Below, piece after piece: positions 22,601-35,050 of a stretch of 64,000 nucleotides of DNA. Location: positions 267,602,131 through 267,666,130 of the forward strand of contig CM041779.1 in NCBI GenBank assembly GCA_023374045.1, read 5' to 3'. Origin of the DNA: Limonium bicolor. Lineage: Eukaryota > Streptophyta > Magnoliopsida > Caryophyllales > Plumbaginaceae. The position numbers and the translations under genes are program-made. The notes beneath the pieces are model-generated. The model was not told the DNA's origin and did not search any database. It worked only from the letters and a program-made list of their open reading frames with translations. Each line of letters opens with the position of its first letter. The first letter of the stretch is position 1.

Positions 22601-23864
22601 ATTCATGAAATACATGAATGATGATGAAGTGTAATTGTATCTCGTAGTGTATTTGTATATTGTATTGTATTCTGTATGGATGTGTATATGAATAATGCAT
22701 TTGTGTATGTGGTTGAATGTTGACTTCTACTAATCCCTAACTACCTAACTCCTAACTTAAGTGCGTAAATTGGAATGAGTAGAAGTCCGATATAGCTTCG
22801 GCCACGCGTGAGGATGCGGACGTCATAAGAGGGTGGCTGCAATTCCTGACTCTTAAGTGGTCGCGGCCTAAACCCCTTAAAGGGGTAGCATTCCCGGATG
22901 GTGAGTCAAGTAAAATCCCGGTGGGTGGTGGGACGGAGTAGTACCGGGCCGGAGGGTCCGACGATTAAATGGAGTAAGAGTAAGAGTAAGAAGTATGGAT
23001 CCGTAAGTATGTATGATTGAGGTATGTATGCGTAAGTACTGTGAAATGAGTAAAAGGTATAAGCTCCACCCGATTAACCCGGGTGGGGACAAATGAAGTT
23101 AACAAAGATTGGACATTGTATATGTATTGTGATGGATTGGGGTATGTAATGAGATTGATTATGCATGTATCGTGAATGTATTCGGACGGAAGGTAAGTAA
23201 AGTATTTTGGATTTGTATAACTTCCTGTGTGTGTGTTGGAGTGTAGTATGTATTCCTTGGTGTAAGTATTGTAGTATCGTATTTAAGAGCATGTATGCAT
23301 GTATGTTTGAATGAAAATGGGACTGCATGTATTCGACCAAGTGGGTCGGCGTACCCTCACTAGTACGGGGGTATTTGCGGTTGGTTATCATGCGCCAGCG
23401 AAAGCTGACCCCCTAGGGGGAACGTTTTTAGTGTGCAGGTACCCGAGGCGGATATGGTCAAGGTAAGAGACCGTGGCAAGCCTTCGTGTTTAGAAGTAGG
23501 TAGTTGTGGAGGAAGGGGTGATAGAAAACCCTTAGGAGTATGTATAAATTTGGGAGAAGTATTGTATTGATGTGGAACCTAGTAAACTCGGTATGTGGAT
23601 TATTTTGTATTGAACTGGAGTATTGTATTGAAATGAGGATTGTAGAGTAATTACTTGGTAAATGGAGTATCGTTGCAGATATGTAGTGTCGGGATTTCCG
23701 GTCCATCAGACGATGCTGTATAGTAGTAGTAGTAGCTTTGTTAGTCACGTGGGGTGACTAACGACATTGTATCACCCACAGTATGTAAATATGTACCGCT
23801 GCGTGAATCTGGTAGTACGAAGAGATTGGACGGTAATGACAGTATTAACAGTAGGGGTGTTACA
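19611..23864 (+). repeat. Element A 3' LTR
   Basis: 4,254 bases, TG...CA. It is not interrupted and so shows the original form of the 5' LTR. Differences from the 5' copy are scattered substitutions and many 1-2 base indels, concentrated at about 22800-23750 and often in runs of G. The palindromic array is at 21746-22155 and the hairpin cassette at 23334-23420. No coding frames are credible; open frames follow the repeats. Confidence 0.9.
21746..22155. repeat. Tandem palindrome array in LTR A 3' copy
   Basis: Same six-unit array as at 9836-10245. Several units are more perfect palindromes here (for example GACCGACC at the first unit where the 5' copy has GACTAACC), which suggests that the 5' copy decayed after insertion. 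Confidence 0.85.
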
Positions 23865-24905
23865 CTAAGGATGGAAGCTTCACTGTACAGTCAGCTTATT
23901 CTACAGCTCTTAATTCCAATCGGTCTAATATTCCTTCCTCAAGTGATCCTAATTTGGAATTAGATAAAAGAATTGAGAAGCTGTAGTGCAGTCCTAGAGT
24001 GAAGCTCCTGTACTGGAAGTTTAAAAAGAATATTGTAGCCTGTGTGGCAAATGTTGCTAAAAGGATTGGAGGATCTCCTCTGTGCTGTTTCTGTGGAAAC
24101 AAAGACACAATGTTCCATGTTTTCTTTAAGTGTATCATGGTTAGAAACAGATGGGAAGGAATCTTGAATCTGGATTGGAATTTTATCCCAGATGAGAAAG
24201 ATATTCATAACTTTATCTTTGATGAGGCAGATAAATGGACAGATGATAAGCTAGAAGTTGCCATCACAATGTGGATAGTTTATGATGCTAAAAATATAGT
24301 TAGACATAATCCTCTTATGTCTTGGATGGCTTTGATAGAATCTAATCAAGCTTTTGTGAAAGCTTATAAAATAGGTAGGTTGAATCGTTTCACTGAAAAT
24401 CTGTCGATGAAAAATTGGTCTCCCCCCTTGCAGGATGTGATCAAAATCAATTGTGGGATAAAAAATAAAAGAGGAAATGTGATGATGCTTGTTGGTTCCA
24501 TTAGAAACAATGAAGGAGGTATGCTGATGGCCTTCAACAAGAAAATGAGTCCGTCTTGTTCTATGGTGGGAGCTGAGATACAAGGCCTTGTGTTTGCTAT
24601 GAAGTGGGCGATTGAAGAAGGGTACCATAAGGTGGAAATCAAAGTCTACAATCAAGAAATCTATGATTTCCTGAAGAAAAAGAATGAAGAGTTAGGAAGT
24701 CAAGTTATACAAGACTGCTGGGAATAAATCTCCTATGTCTCTAAACTTTGTGATATCAGTAAGATTAGTATTAATGAATCTGTTTGTAATTTTCCAGTTC
24801 TACTTATTTCGTTTATGTATAATTGATCAATGTTCATCCAGAACTGGGTGGGCGAGAACATCCCCTACAAGATTTCTACATCTTGTACTAAGTTTAAGAT
24901 AAAAA
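23865..24905 (+). mobile_element. LINE 3' segment (continuation after element A)
   Basis: It starts with the second CTAAG copy and resumes the LINE reading frame directly. It includes the zinc-binding region, the RNase H-like domain and a 3' tail that ends near AAGATAAAAAAAA (about 24895-24907), a short A-run that may be the remains of the LINE tail. The 3' border and LINE target duplication are not certain. Confidence 0.8.
23870..24727 (+). pseudogene. LINE ORF2 C-terminus (zf-RVT and RNase H-like), broken
   Basis: DGSFTVQSAY starts the region in frame with WHHSK at 5846. A stop sits near 23983, after which one long open frame (23999-24727) holds a cysteine-rich segment (CCFCGNKDTMFHVFFKC) and a plant RNase H-like domain. 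That domain starts KINCGIKNKRGN, where the family usually has Asp after the Asn-Val/Phe pair, and KVYNQEIYDF, where it has Asp-Ser. Only the Glu in AEIQGL is kept, so two catalytic acids appear lost. In the family this domain removes RNA from the hybrid. It is non-functional here. Confidence 0.8.
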
Positions 24906-24992
24906 AAATCATCTATCTTTATCTTGTTTTCTTAAACCTAATCCCCGTCGCCTATTTTTTTTCTCTCAGCGTTGAGCGCTTTTTTCTTTTTA

Positions 24993-25539
24993 GGGAAAAT
25001 TACATCCCCCACCCATGACGTTTAGCAAAATTACACACCCCACTGACGAGGTTTCAAAAATTACTTTGCCCACCCATGTGGTTTCCGCTATTTTACATCC
25101 AGCCACTTTTCTAATATTTGATCAACTTAAAAGATGGTTAAATCTTATCCAAAATTGATAAAACTTTACATGGACGATGCTAAGGTGTTATATTTTGATC
25201 TAGCATGAAATTCAAAGTTTTTAAAGCTCATATGTGATCCAAGGGACCCAATGAAACGTGTAACATGTGAACGTATTTTCATTAGGTCCCACGGGTCATA
25301 TATGACCCTAAAAAACTTTGGATTTGGCATTGGACAAAAATATAACACCTTAGCATCATCCATGTAAATTTTTATCAATTTTGGACAACATTTAAGCCAC
25401 GTTTAAATTGATCAAATATTAAAAAAGTTGTCAGATGTAAAATAGAGAAAACCACATGGGTGGGCAAAGTAATTTTCGAAACCTCGTGGGTGGGGTGTAT
25501 AATTTCGCCAAACGTCATGATGGGGGATGTAATTTTCCC
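24993..25539. mobile_element. 547-bp foldback MITE, Mutator-like
   Basis: The ends are inverted repeats starting GGGAAAATTACATCCCCCAC, and nearly the whole element folds back on itself through a centre near 25265. It is flanked by a perfect 9-bp duplication TTCTTTTTA (24984-24992 and 25540-25548). A 9-bp duplication with GGG...CCC ends fits Mutator-derived MITEs. It carries no gene and would need transposase from elsewhere. Small differences between the arms show that it is not brand new. Confidence 0.9.
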
Positions 25540-25548
25540 TTCTTTTTA

Positions 25549-26280
25549 TTTTCCTATTGTTCGCTTGTCAAAAACAATAGCAACAAACCAAATCAGTTAC
25601 AAAATAGATGCTTAACTTTCAGATTGGAAGTGTGTAACCACGTGCAAATAACATGAATAAATCACTTAATCAGACTTAGAGGATCATAGCCCAGTAAGCA
25701 GAAGTCAAAACAGAGATCGGAAGCACAATATTACTAAAACAGAGACTCAAAACAGAGATGCATGCTGAGACTTAAAACAGAGATGCACGCTGAGACTCAA
25801 AACAGAGATGCATACCGAGACAAAAAACAGAGATGTTTAGACTTGTGTCCGGAAGTGAAAGTTTGGACAAAAGTCTAAAGAAACCTGTGAGCCTCGATTT
25901 TTAAACCCTATCCTATGTTGATTCGAGTTGATTAGGATCTGATCGGGTTTTAAGACCTCTTATTACCTAAGTTTAATAACTAAGTCATATAATCATAATT
26001 ATTAAAACCTAAGTTAGCTCACTAGAACCTATTATGAGTCCCCACCTAATTTTAACCTAGATCAAATTAGGAAAGGAGAGTTCGGGTTCGGGGGCTTGAT
26101 ATTCGACTTAATTAGGGTGCAATTACTTTCATTACCCTCGAAGTCGTTTTTCCTCTACTTAGTTTAATTACGGCTTATTACGAGTCGTTTTAACCTAAGT
26201 GCGCGCTTCTGATTTTTTTATTTTTTACATTTTTTCACAGAAAATTTGAAACGACCCTAAAACCACCCTAGGAGTCAGAG
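25549..26280. other. Non-coding stretch with a 25-base tandem repeat
   Basis: No gene is visible. Four copies of a 25-base unit (GAGACTCAAAACAGAGATGC plus five bases) lie at 25742-25841, the last one diverged. The rest is unassigned AT-rich sequence, probably decayed transposon DNA next to the minus-strand LTR. Confidence 0.6.
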
Positions 26281-28477
26281 ATGTTACACACCACAATCTA
26301 TTACCTAATAACGCAAGGCTCTAACACATATCCGGAAACAGATGCAAAATACACTTTATAAATTGAATCCAAAGATTACAATGCTTAAACATTTATTACA
26401 GAGCGAAAGCAACCTAGAGTACAAAGCTGAACAAAATACAAAGACGCCAAGCCACAACTGCAAAAGCAGAAGGAAAAGTGAAACTGAAGGCAAAGCAGAA
26501 TCATCGAGCTAGGGCTAAACCTGTAAATCAGACGAAAATAGGGGTGAACCAAACTATAGCTCAGCAGGTGATAAACTTCATCAGCTGAGCATGCTCAAAA
26601 CATATACTGAATATATATATATATACAAGGTTTTAACAAAACAAGTCAAAGGTCGAAGCAAAAATCAGACAGGGGAAGAAGCTTTCTCAAATCAGATGCA
26701 TAGCAGATCAGAGCAGAGACAGAGCTTAACAAAACCGAGGTGGGACACTAGACACCAGCTTACACATCAGAAGGACTCACATAAGGTCCTATGGATCCGA
26801 AGATCCCACATCAGAAGATGTAGAGACAGCTATGGACCCGTCGGTCACTAAAAATCCAAGGGACCCTGAGAGAGAGAACAAAAGGGAACCCAAGGGAATA
26901 ACAAAAGGAATTCCTGTGTAGCATGCTACGGGTCAACCTGACCCGACTATCCAAGGCTCAAAAGCTAAATATCTAGGTCCCAAAACAGAAGATTTCCAAA
27001 ACCAAGCAAAAGCCTTAACAGAACAGAGTAGAGTGGAAAGAAGAATGTTATCAAAACATACCAGAAGCCTTAACAAAACAGAAGTCGTAAACCGACTAAC
27101 ACATACAAAAGCCAAACTGTAAACAGGAGTCAAACTCTTCTTTAGAGAGCAATACCGAGATCGGAAACATAATGGCGGTTTTCAGAATGTAAAACTCATA
27201 TTCACAAGCTAAAACACATTCCAGTAGCTAGTACACATTGAAAGGTAACCAACGCCACAAATAACACTCAAAACGGAGCTAAAACGCAAAAGTTACGCAA
27301 AAACAAACCTGTGTCCGAACATGTGTCCGACCTTGCATGTCCGGACACACGCCGAGGACAAAACCAACAAACGTCCGGACATTTGTCCGGACTTGCATGT
27401 TCGGACAAAGTCCGCATACCAGCAAATAGGCGCGTCTGAACTTGCGTCCGAGCTTGCATGTTCGGACACAAGTTGAATAGAAACCTGGAACTCGTCCTTG
27501 CCACGTCTGGTGCGTCCGGACACCACACAGAACACAGCGAGATGAACCTGTCCGAAGCCACGTCCGGACACTATAAAAACTGCAGAATTCAACGTCGAAT
27601 GTAGAGCAAATCCTTGGCTAAAATCTTCCACAATTTATACATAATTAATCATAGCAAATTAGCACAACAAAAACACATTTCCACTGGGTTTTGGCAGATC
27701 AAAACGCAAACCAAAATCAGTCAGAAACATCACAATCCGAAAATTAAAGAAACATATACGGAAGTGCACAAAACCGGAATCCCCGTGGTTGAACACACCC
27801 ACCAAAATCCATTCACCACCTACCTAACATCCGACGCTACGAAATTTCTGCGGACCCGACAATCACTTTACTTGAAAAATCCACCTGAATTGACCGACAT
27901 CAAACTGAACACCTCCGGAATCGAAAATGAAATCAGGAACAAAGAGGGGATGAACTGAATAAGGAAATGAAATCAGAATTCTCAAATCTTACCGGATGAT
28001 CGAACACAAGAAGACCCCAATTCCCACGACCTGAAATTAATGATCAATCGGCCAAGAAATTGACTAGAGAATGATGGAAGTTGAGGGAAGAAGGAAGAGC
28101 ACAAAGGGAGAAAGAGAGCACGGGAAAACTAACGAGATGAATGCCAGGAAAGAGAGGGAATTAAAAGAGTAATATAGAATTCCCTTTATTACTAACTAGT
28201 AAAGAAATAATAAAAAAAGGAAAAATAAAAAGAGCTAATATTAATAATCCCTCCCTTACTACTAATTATATATCAAAAGAAGAACATACAAAGTAATTCC
28301 CTTCTTACAATATGAATACAAAAAAAAAAGACAAATGCTAACAGAGAATTCGTAGGGTAAATTAATGTACAAAAGAATCAAATAATAAAGTAATGAAAAG
28401 AATAAAAACCTACAACTCTAAATACGGGTAGCAAAAATCCCAGTCAAAGTAGCAAGGAAGCATATTAAGACCAAGAA
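26281..28477 (-). repeat. Related LTR F on the minus strand
   Basis: Read on the minus strand this resembles LTR C: a CT-rich leader (about 28080-28160), an AATTATGTAT segment, an array of TGTCCGAACATG palindromes (27295-27570), then the words TTTGCGTAACTTTTGCGTTT and CTCCGTTTTGAGTG, also found at 47450-47490. The minus-strand 3' end reads GTGTAACA at 26281, close to the GTTACA end of the other LTRs. Its 5' part is cut off by LTR D. I found neither primer site nor polypurine tract beside it, so it may be a solo LTR or a fragment. Open frames inside are not credible genes. Confidence 0.65.
27295..27570. repeat. Palindrome array of LTR F
   Basis: Irregular copies of TGTCCGGACATG-type and TGCATGTTCGGACA words pair with each other (for example CGTCCGGACATTTGTCCGGA near 27371). 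It is the counterpart of the array at 47335-47450. Minus-strand open frames of 97-112 codons across it are repeat translations. Confidence 0.75.
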
Positions 28478-31343
28478 TGAAATACCCCAAATCTAATTAA
28501 TACCTAAAAACTATTAAATAATGGAAAATTGATCTAGAAACAGATCATTATAGTTAAGCATGCTAATCTATGCATGCAAACATTATGTAAATTAATATTA
28601 CTATACGTGCACATGCAAACCCATGCATGCAAATGTCACGTAAAAATAGTCGTTATACCATAAACGCTAACTAGCGTAATTTTACTAAACATATTCGTAC
28701 AAATGTTCATGTACAATTATTAACAAGGACTAAACTTCTTGCATAACTAGCTCGATATAAAGAGAGTCAACAAGAAAAGAACAATACCAACGTGTATACA
28801 AACGAGCAACGTAAATACTTTACGAATACCTAAGCATCTATGAATGCTACAATAAGTTGAAATACACACTTAGATAAATGTAACAACTTATGTTACACCT
28901 ATTGGATATATTATGGAGATATAATAACTCATCAAAGGTCAAAGATGCGCACTAAACATCTTGACAAGAAGAACGTTCGTAAAACGCCTTAGAAACATAC
29001 GATTAAGCATGACCTTGTATGACATTCTAAAACTCAAACCAAATGGTCATACCCTCATTATATGACTATACAAACATAGTCCCTAGGCTATATCTAGTCA
29101 AAAACGCAAAACGCTTGGGAGTGCTCACGCACGCCCCTTAAAGCACGAAAAGCCCTGAGGAGTGCCGGGGTGGCACGAACTCCTATAAAATTAATTCTTA
29201 GAGTTCCTAACATCATTACTAACCATCCTAAATAGAACACACGTAGTGGTTTCTCAAAATTCAACAAAAACCTCAGGAGGATTTCTTAACGCTCCTTTTT
29301 GCCCGGGAGTGTCCCGATGGCCCGTAAATTATGACATGGGTTGATGTAACCCCATATAACTCAATGTAACCTCTTAATATATCATTATTTACTATAATAA
29401 GTGTTTATAAACACTTGAAACTCATAAAGACAAGTTATTTCACAAAATTTCCTTAGAGCACAAAAACGCACCTTTGGGTGTCACTAAAACGCGTTTTATG
29501 CAATTACCTTGTAGTTTTTGACATGCCACGAATTAAGAATATTAAATAGGGTTAAAATGACCCTCTAAATCAATTAAATTCAGTGTCAAACAAGGTGCTC
29601 TATAGGGGCCGATTTTCAGTCCAAAAACTAGTATAAAACTTACATTAAAAATTTATAAAAGGCATAAGACATGGTGACTCACCTTCCCATGTGCTATAAT
29701 ACTTAATGTCAAAGAATGTAGGTCTCATTTGACCTCCAAGCTGTCGAAATTATGCAAGGAAACAAAGCCATGTTAGCTAGACAAAAACAAAATGCTAAAA
29801 GCAAAAAGTAGATTCTTATTCCACCTTTTTGATTTCTTAAAGTTCAAGTGACCTTCCTTCCTTGTCCTTGGCTCTTGATTGCCAATTGATAAGCTCCAAT
29901 ATGCCCTTGATTTCGTCCACCTACAAGAGAAGAAGAAGACAAGCATAACATAGAAAAATCAAAGGAACAAAACTTACCTAAATTTCTTTGTCTTCTAGCT
30001 CACATTATTTTCTTCCACCTTGCCTTGTCACACCACATGGCCGAACACATGCATATAACATGGGAATTTATTGAGCCAATAACCTATGGAATAAACTAAT
30101 GAAAAAGACTAATCAATTGACATTAAAAATTAACAAAACAAAAATCAAGCAAACATGCCTTAAGACTTACGGTTGCAATTTCATTTCTCTCACACATTGC
30201 AACCGGTTGCTAAGGCTCCTCTCTTCTCCTTTCATCTTCTTCCTTTGAAACTCTCAAGTCCATTAATGGAGATTTAACTTCTATCTTCATCTTTAAGGTA
30301 ATTTCCTAGCATTTCTTGTGAAGCCTTGAAGTAAAACTCTTCCTAGCACAACCATAGCAATCCGGCATCAACATATACTCCAAGGAGGTTGTCTAAATCA
30401 ACATTAATCCAAGGAGCATCTCAAAGTTACCTTAAGGTATTTTTCATGCTTGAAAATCCTTAAAGCACATTTTTATGTGTAACCAAATTCTACTTCTTCT
30501 AAGGCTCTTTTCTTTCTCATTTTCATGAAGGAAAGTTTGTTCTTCATCCATCTTAGGTGTGCCGAATTTATAAGGAGAAAAGCTTAAGGTAAATCCTTGG
30601 AAAACTACTTACAAATCTACTTAAGATCTTTATTGAAGATCTAACTCCTAAACTCCTTCACCACTTGCATATAACCGAAGTGGAGCATCAAAATTTCTTT
30701 GGAGAAAGCTTGGGAATTCAAGAGGAGTTTAAGCACTTAATCATCCTTTATTAAGAGTAAGTTTACTAAGTAAACCTTTATTGTTTTAAGCTTATTTAAG
30801 CTCTTAAAATTGTATAAAAATTATGTACACCTTCCTAGGTGTTTAAAACCGAAATCATATGGTAACATATACCAAATATATAATCTATAACATACATGGA
30901 AAATATTTACCTTAAGACACATTTTTGTGTCACAAAATTACCTAAGTTAAATACATATACATGCCGAATGGTCAAGGGCAAATATTCTCTATTTTGAGCT
31001 AAGAATCAATCTAAGACATTACAATAATTTTTACATGAGTTATATGACTCATGTGAATTTATGTATAATTATTTTGACATATAAATCTACTTTTATATAC
31101 TATATGGTACCGTATTAATTATGGCCAAATTGGTCTAGTGAAGAATAAGTTTTATTGAGCTACATATGTATATAAACTTATATTATAAAGTTTGGTGAGC
31201 TAAAAATACTTTACTAGTGCTTAAATGGCTAATTAATTAAGTTAGGTGGCTAAGTTGCAAATTTTGGAAAGTTTGGTGTAAGTATGGTAAAAGCCGAAAG
31301 TAAAAGGTCTCTTTGGAATAAAAATGATATAATATAATGTTAG
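28478..31343 (+). repeat. LTR D, 5' part only
   Basis: It begins TGAAATACCCCAAATC after AAGAA, the same start as LTRs A, B and C, and has the same general plan: AAAACGC/CGTTTT words (28660-29500), a pyrimidine-rich leader (30180-30300), and repeated TTAAGGTA donor-like sites (30295, 30432, 30588). Element C interrupts it at 31344, and its continuation and second LTR are outside the window. The sequence is clearly diverged from A-C. No gene is visible in 2.9 kb. Confidence 0.6.
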
Positions 31344-32214
31344 TGAAATACCCCAAACCTTAATGTGTTAATTAATTACGTAATTATAATTTTCTAAGGC
31401 TAATTAAGTCCTTAAGATCATTGGTGAACAAGTGAAAACCAAAAAGTAAAAGAAAATGCGTAAAAGTCACAAAACGTGAAAACGCGTATTTAATTATTTT
31501 AGGAGGTACATAACCTTCATTAGGGTTATAAATATATTTTTATACCTTAATTACACATTAAGAACATGTGGGAAAAATTCCGGAAGAAAACGGATCCAAA
31601 CAATGCGTTAAAACGCTAATGGAGTCTTAAAGCGCGTTTTTCGAGAAAATCCGAAAACGTGACTTTAAACAGTTAAATGACCCCGTAAAAATAATAGTTG
31701 ATTATGTAACAATAATTAAACATTAATGGGAGTTTAATAACCATTAAAATTAAAGGAATGAGAACATTCCGGAAAACGGTCCCGGTTAGTGAATAGTGCT
31801 AAACCGGGTAAATAAACGAGCGTTTTCTGTTATAGAACGAAAAATGCTCCAGCGTGTTTACAGTGGTGGGCCGGTTTTATTAATGTAAACAGCTCACTCA
31901 CATAAGACTAGTTAACTAATAAATAAAGTAAAAAAAAAAGAAACACCACTTATACCCCCACACTCTCTCTCTCCTTCCTTATTTTCTTTTTCCTCTCTCT
32001 CTCTTCCTCTCTTTCTTCCTCCATCGGTTTCCCTTCTCCCTCTCTGCTGGTTGAACGTTTTTGAAGCCTCCCATGGCTACTCCATGTTCAACCTCATGCC
32101 CAAGCTCCATTTGAGCTCCAAATCAAAAACAAATCACATATTCTTCTTCCTCTCATCTTCCTCTACCATCCTCTCTTTTCGAAATTTCAAAAGGATGAAG
32201 TTGACCTCCATGGG
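31344..32214 (+). repeat. LTR C, first part
   Basis: It aligns with the first 870 bases of LTR A: AACGCTAA and CGTTTTTCGAGAAAA words, CGGTCCCGGTTAGTGAATAG, ACGAGCGTTTTCTGT, a CCGGTTTT block, and a CT-rich leader at 31960-32050. It ends at ATGGG, the target of element B. The 60-codon open frame at 32051 lies in the leader and is not supported as a gene. Confidence 0.8.
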
Positions 32215-34795
32215 TGAAATACCCCAAACCTAAGTATGCTAAGTGAACATCAAATTAGGATGTAGTAGGGCTAAAATATGCCTTAGAAAGATTGGTAGAC
32301 AATTTTAACCAAGGAAAACACAAGAAAGTGCCTTAAAGGCAATCCGGGCAAAAACGTGCTCTAAGCTTTGAGAGACTTGGGTGAGTACCCAAATATCATG
32401 ATAAGACCTTAGTAATATCTTAATGGTCATTTTAAATCAATTAGCAAAGAAAACCAAGCTTGAAAACAAGTTAAAACACAAAATGTGCTTTAAGAAGTCT
32501 TAAAGCACATTTTTGAGAAATTGTCTTAGAATTGAGTTTTGAGTGGCTAAATGCCCATCATTACTCTTTAATGAACATGTGTACTAATTAGTATCACATT
32601 AGGAGGTCTAAATCAATGGGAAATTAAAAATTTCCCGATTATGTGCCTTGTTTAGTGAATAGTAACTATTTAGTGACTAGTTTAAGTTTTAATCAATATA
32701 AGTCAATTAATTGGTCAACAAAGACCATGTTAGCCTTATATTAAGAGGGTGGCCGGTTTTTATGTGGGGAGTCACCACATGAGTCATCAAATGAGAAAGG
32801 AAAAGAAGAGATAAGTAAAGAAGTTACTATTTGCTTTATTAAAGCAAAATATCTTATATTAGCTTACTTCTCTCCTTTATTCTCCATTTCTCTCCTTCAC
32901 CCACGGTTTCTTCTTCTTCTCTCTGTTCCAAAACCGAGAGTGTTGCTTCTCCATGGTTCTCCATCTTCAATCACTTGCCAAATACAACTCCAAGCTCCAA
33001 ATCCAAAACAAATTGCATATTTGTCTTAGTTAGGTCAAGACCTATCTTTCTATCTTTTCAAATCTTTCAAAGCTCCATTTTGGTGCCATGAGAAAACTCC
33101 GTTGATGGGGGAAAATCAAGTTTGAAGAGCTCATTAGCTTCTCCATTCTCTTAAGGTAAAGAAAATGTAAGAAAAACCATGTTTCCATCATTTCTTGTAC
33201 ATGGCCGAAAATTCCTTCTCATGGGGCTATGTTTTTTTATGCCTTGTTCTAGCTTGATTTATTCACCAAGGACTAGTGGAGGTCCTATTTCATTCAATGC
33301 CAAAGTCTACCTTGAGACTTCAAAGGTAATCATCCACTTTTATGCCTTAGAACACATTTCTAACCTAGGTTTTCATTCCTTGAGGTTAGTGCATTGTTTA
33401 GTACTCATATGGGTCCTTAAATATTGATTAGAACATTGGCAAAAGGAATTTAAGTGGTGGCCGAGATCTATGCAAGAAGAAGGCCTAAGGAGGAGATTAA
33501 GATAAGCTTGAGAAAACAAGGTAAAATGCTTACCTAATGGTGGTTTAAGATTAAGGAATGAGTTTTAGATAAATACCAATGTGGCTTAAAGCTTACATTG
33601 TGTATTGGGTTATATAACCTAAGAAAAAGAACTTAAACAAGCTTATGAACTTGTGATTAAGGAGTTAATGAGAATGAGTTAGTAATATAAGTTTAAGGTG
33701 GATTTTAAGAGCATTATAACTACTATGAGATTGATGGGTGTATTTGCAGGTTGAAAGCTTTTATATGTGGGAAATTCAGTGTTTAAGTTTAAGTCATTTA
33801 AGGGCCTAAGAGCCATGTCATTTAAGAGCCTTAGTGCTATGCAATTTAAGATTTTTGCAATATATTGAGTTTGTTGTGAATGAGTTGGTTTGGGTGATGA
33901 GATATGATGAGAAGAACTTGATGTGTGTGAGATGGTTGAATGAGGAAAAATAATGTGTTTGGGCATGATAAGATACTAGAGGAGCTATGGCGAAATTTGA
34001 GTAGGAAACAAAGTGTTTAAGTGGTAGTGGTGAGCTAATATGCCCTAGGGTTTACTAGGGAGCATGAAAAGAAAATTGGGTGGAAATGAGTTGACTAAGG
34101 AGTTCTTGAGGTTTAGGATGACCTAGAGATGTCTAGGAGAAGTTAGAGGAATGGTGAGTGTTTTGAGCACACCAAAATCATGAGATGAGGAATATAAGAA
34201 GTGTGCATAAGATTAAGGAGAAGGTATAATGATTAAGGTGATTTGATTATGTTCTAAGGGGAATTAATGACTAAGGAAGTACTAGGAAGTTTTAGAGGTG
34301 GTCTTGAAAAAAAGGGGTGAGATAAAGTGTGGTAACGAGTTATAATGACTTAGGCATTACCTTGGAGGATTTAAGAATCAAGAGAATGTAATTGAGCATC
34401 TAGGACTTAGGCAAATGTTGGTAAACAACTAGGAAGGAAATAAGGTGTTGGTGGATGGAAACTTAAGCTTAGGAAGGAACTTTAAGTAAGTGCGTAAAAG
34501 GATTTTCGATGGTGAAAGATGCTTGTGAGATGATGTTATAGTGGTGAAGAAAACATTTGGCATAGTGGTTACACTAGGTATGAACCACCACCTAGAAACC
34601 TAGAGGAAAACATTACAAGTGTTAGCATTATTACAAGGAAAAATGCATGATGACTAAGGTGGATCTTGGTGGATGATTTAAGGTATTTGAAGGAGGGCTT
34701 AAGGTGTATTTGAGGTGCCCAAATGAGGTTATAACATATTAGAATATATGAGGAGAAGTTTGGAGTTGAAAAAGAATTTAGAAACAAGTTTCTAG

Positions 34796-35050
34796 AGCCG
34801 ACCGGCCTTAGGACCGGACTTGCAAGGTCGGTCGGGCTCTGTTACAATACCGGGAAATGTTTCTGGAATAGACCGGACATGGGACCGGACTTGTCAAGTC
34901 CGGTCGGGCTGGAATTTTGTACGGATATAAGTCTCTGGAATCGACCGGACATAGGACCGGACTTGTAAGTCCGGTCGGAGTGAATTTTCCAACGGTAAAA
35001 GGGTACTGGAATGGACCGGACTTGGCAAGTCCGGTCGGTAAGTCCGGTCG
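34796..35050. repeat. Palindrome array of LTR B 5' copy
   Basis: Four units of about 70 bases with arms GACCGGACNTG and CAAGTCCGGTC. The first unit uses the A-type right arm GGTCGGTC. Compared with LTR A the arms have changed on both sides (ACCTTG/CAAGGT to ACTTG/CAAGT) while pairing is kept. Copy in the 3' LTR: 44327-44581. Confidence 0.85.

Larger units (their letters stand above)
5847..23864 (+). mobile_element. Non-autonomous LTR retrotransposon A (LARD-like)
   Basis: The element begins TGAAATACCCCG and ends GGGGTGTTACA, and it is flanked by CTAAG on both sides (5842-5846 and 23865-23869), a 5-bp duplication typical of LTR integrases. Both LTRs, a primer site for initiator tRNA-Met and a polypurine tract are present. 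The interior has no gag, protease, integrase or reverse transcriptase reading frame; the longest open frames are about 100 codons and resemble nothing I know. Without its two nested insertions it is about 14.2 kb. Long LTRs with a conserved non-coding interior fit LARDs. It lies in LINE ORF2 in the same orientation. Confidence 0.9.

Noticed and set aside
5847..23864. Endogenous pararetrovirus or retrovirus
   Set aside because: No movement, coat, envelope or polymerase coding is seen; LTR ends, duplication and primer site fit an LTR retrotransposon.
27614..27958. 114-codon plus-strand frame
   Set aside because: It lies antisense in the leader of LTR F; no domain, and composition matches non-coding LTR.
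32051..33427. Short frames in LTR leaders (60-82 codons; also 42761-42958)
   Set aside because: Present in the CT-rich leader and the following region; not conserved between families.
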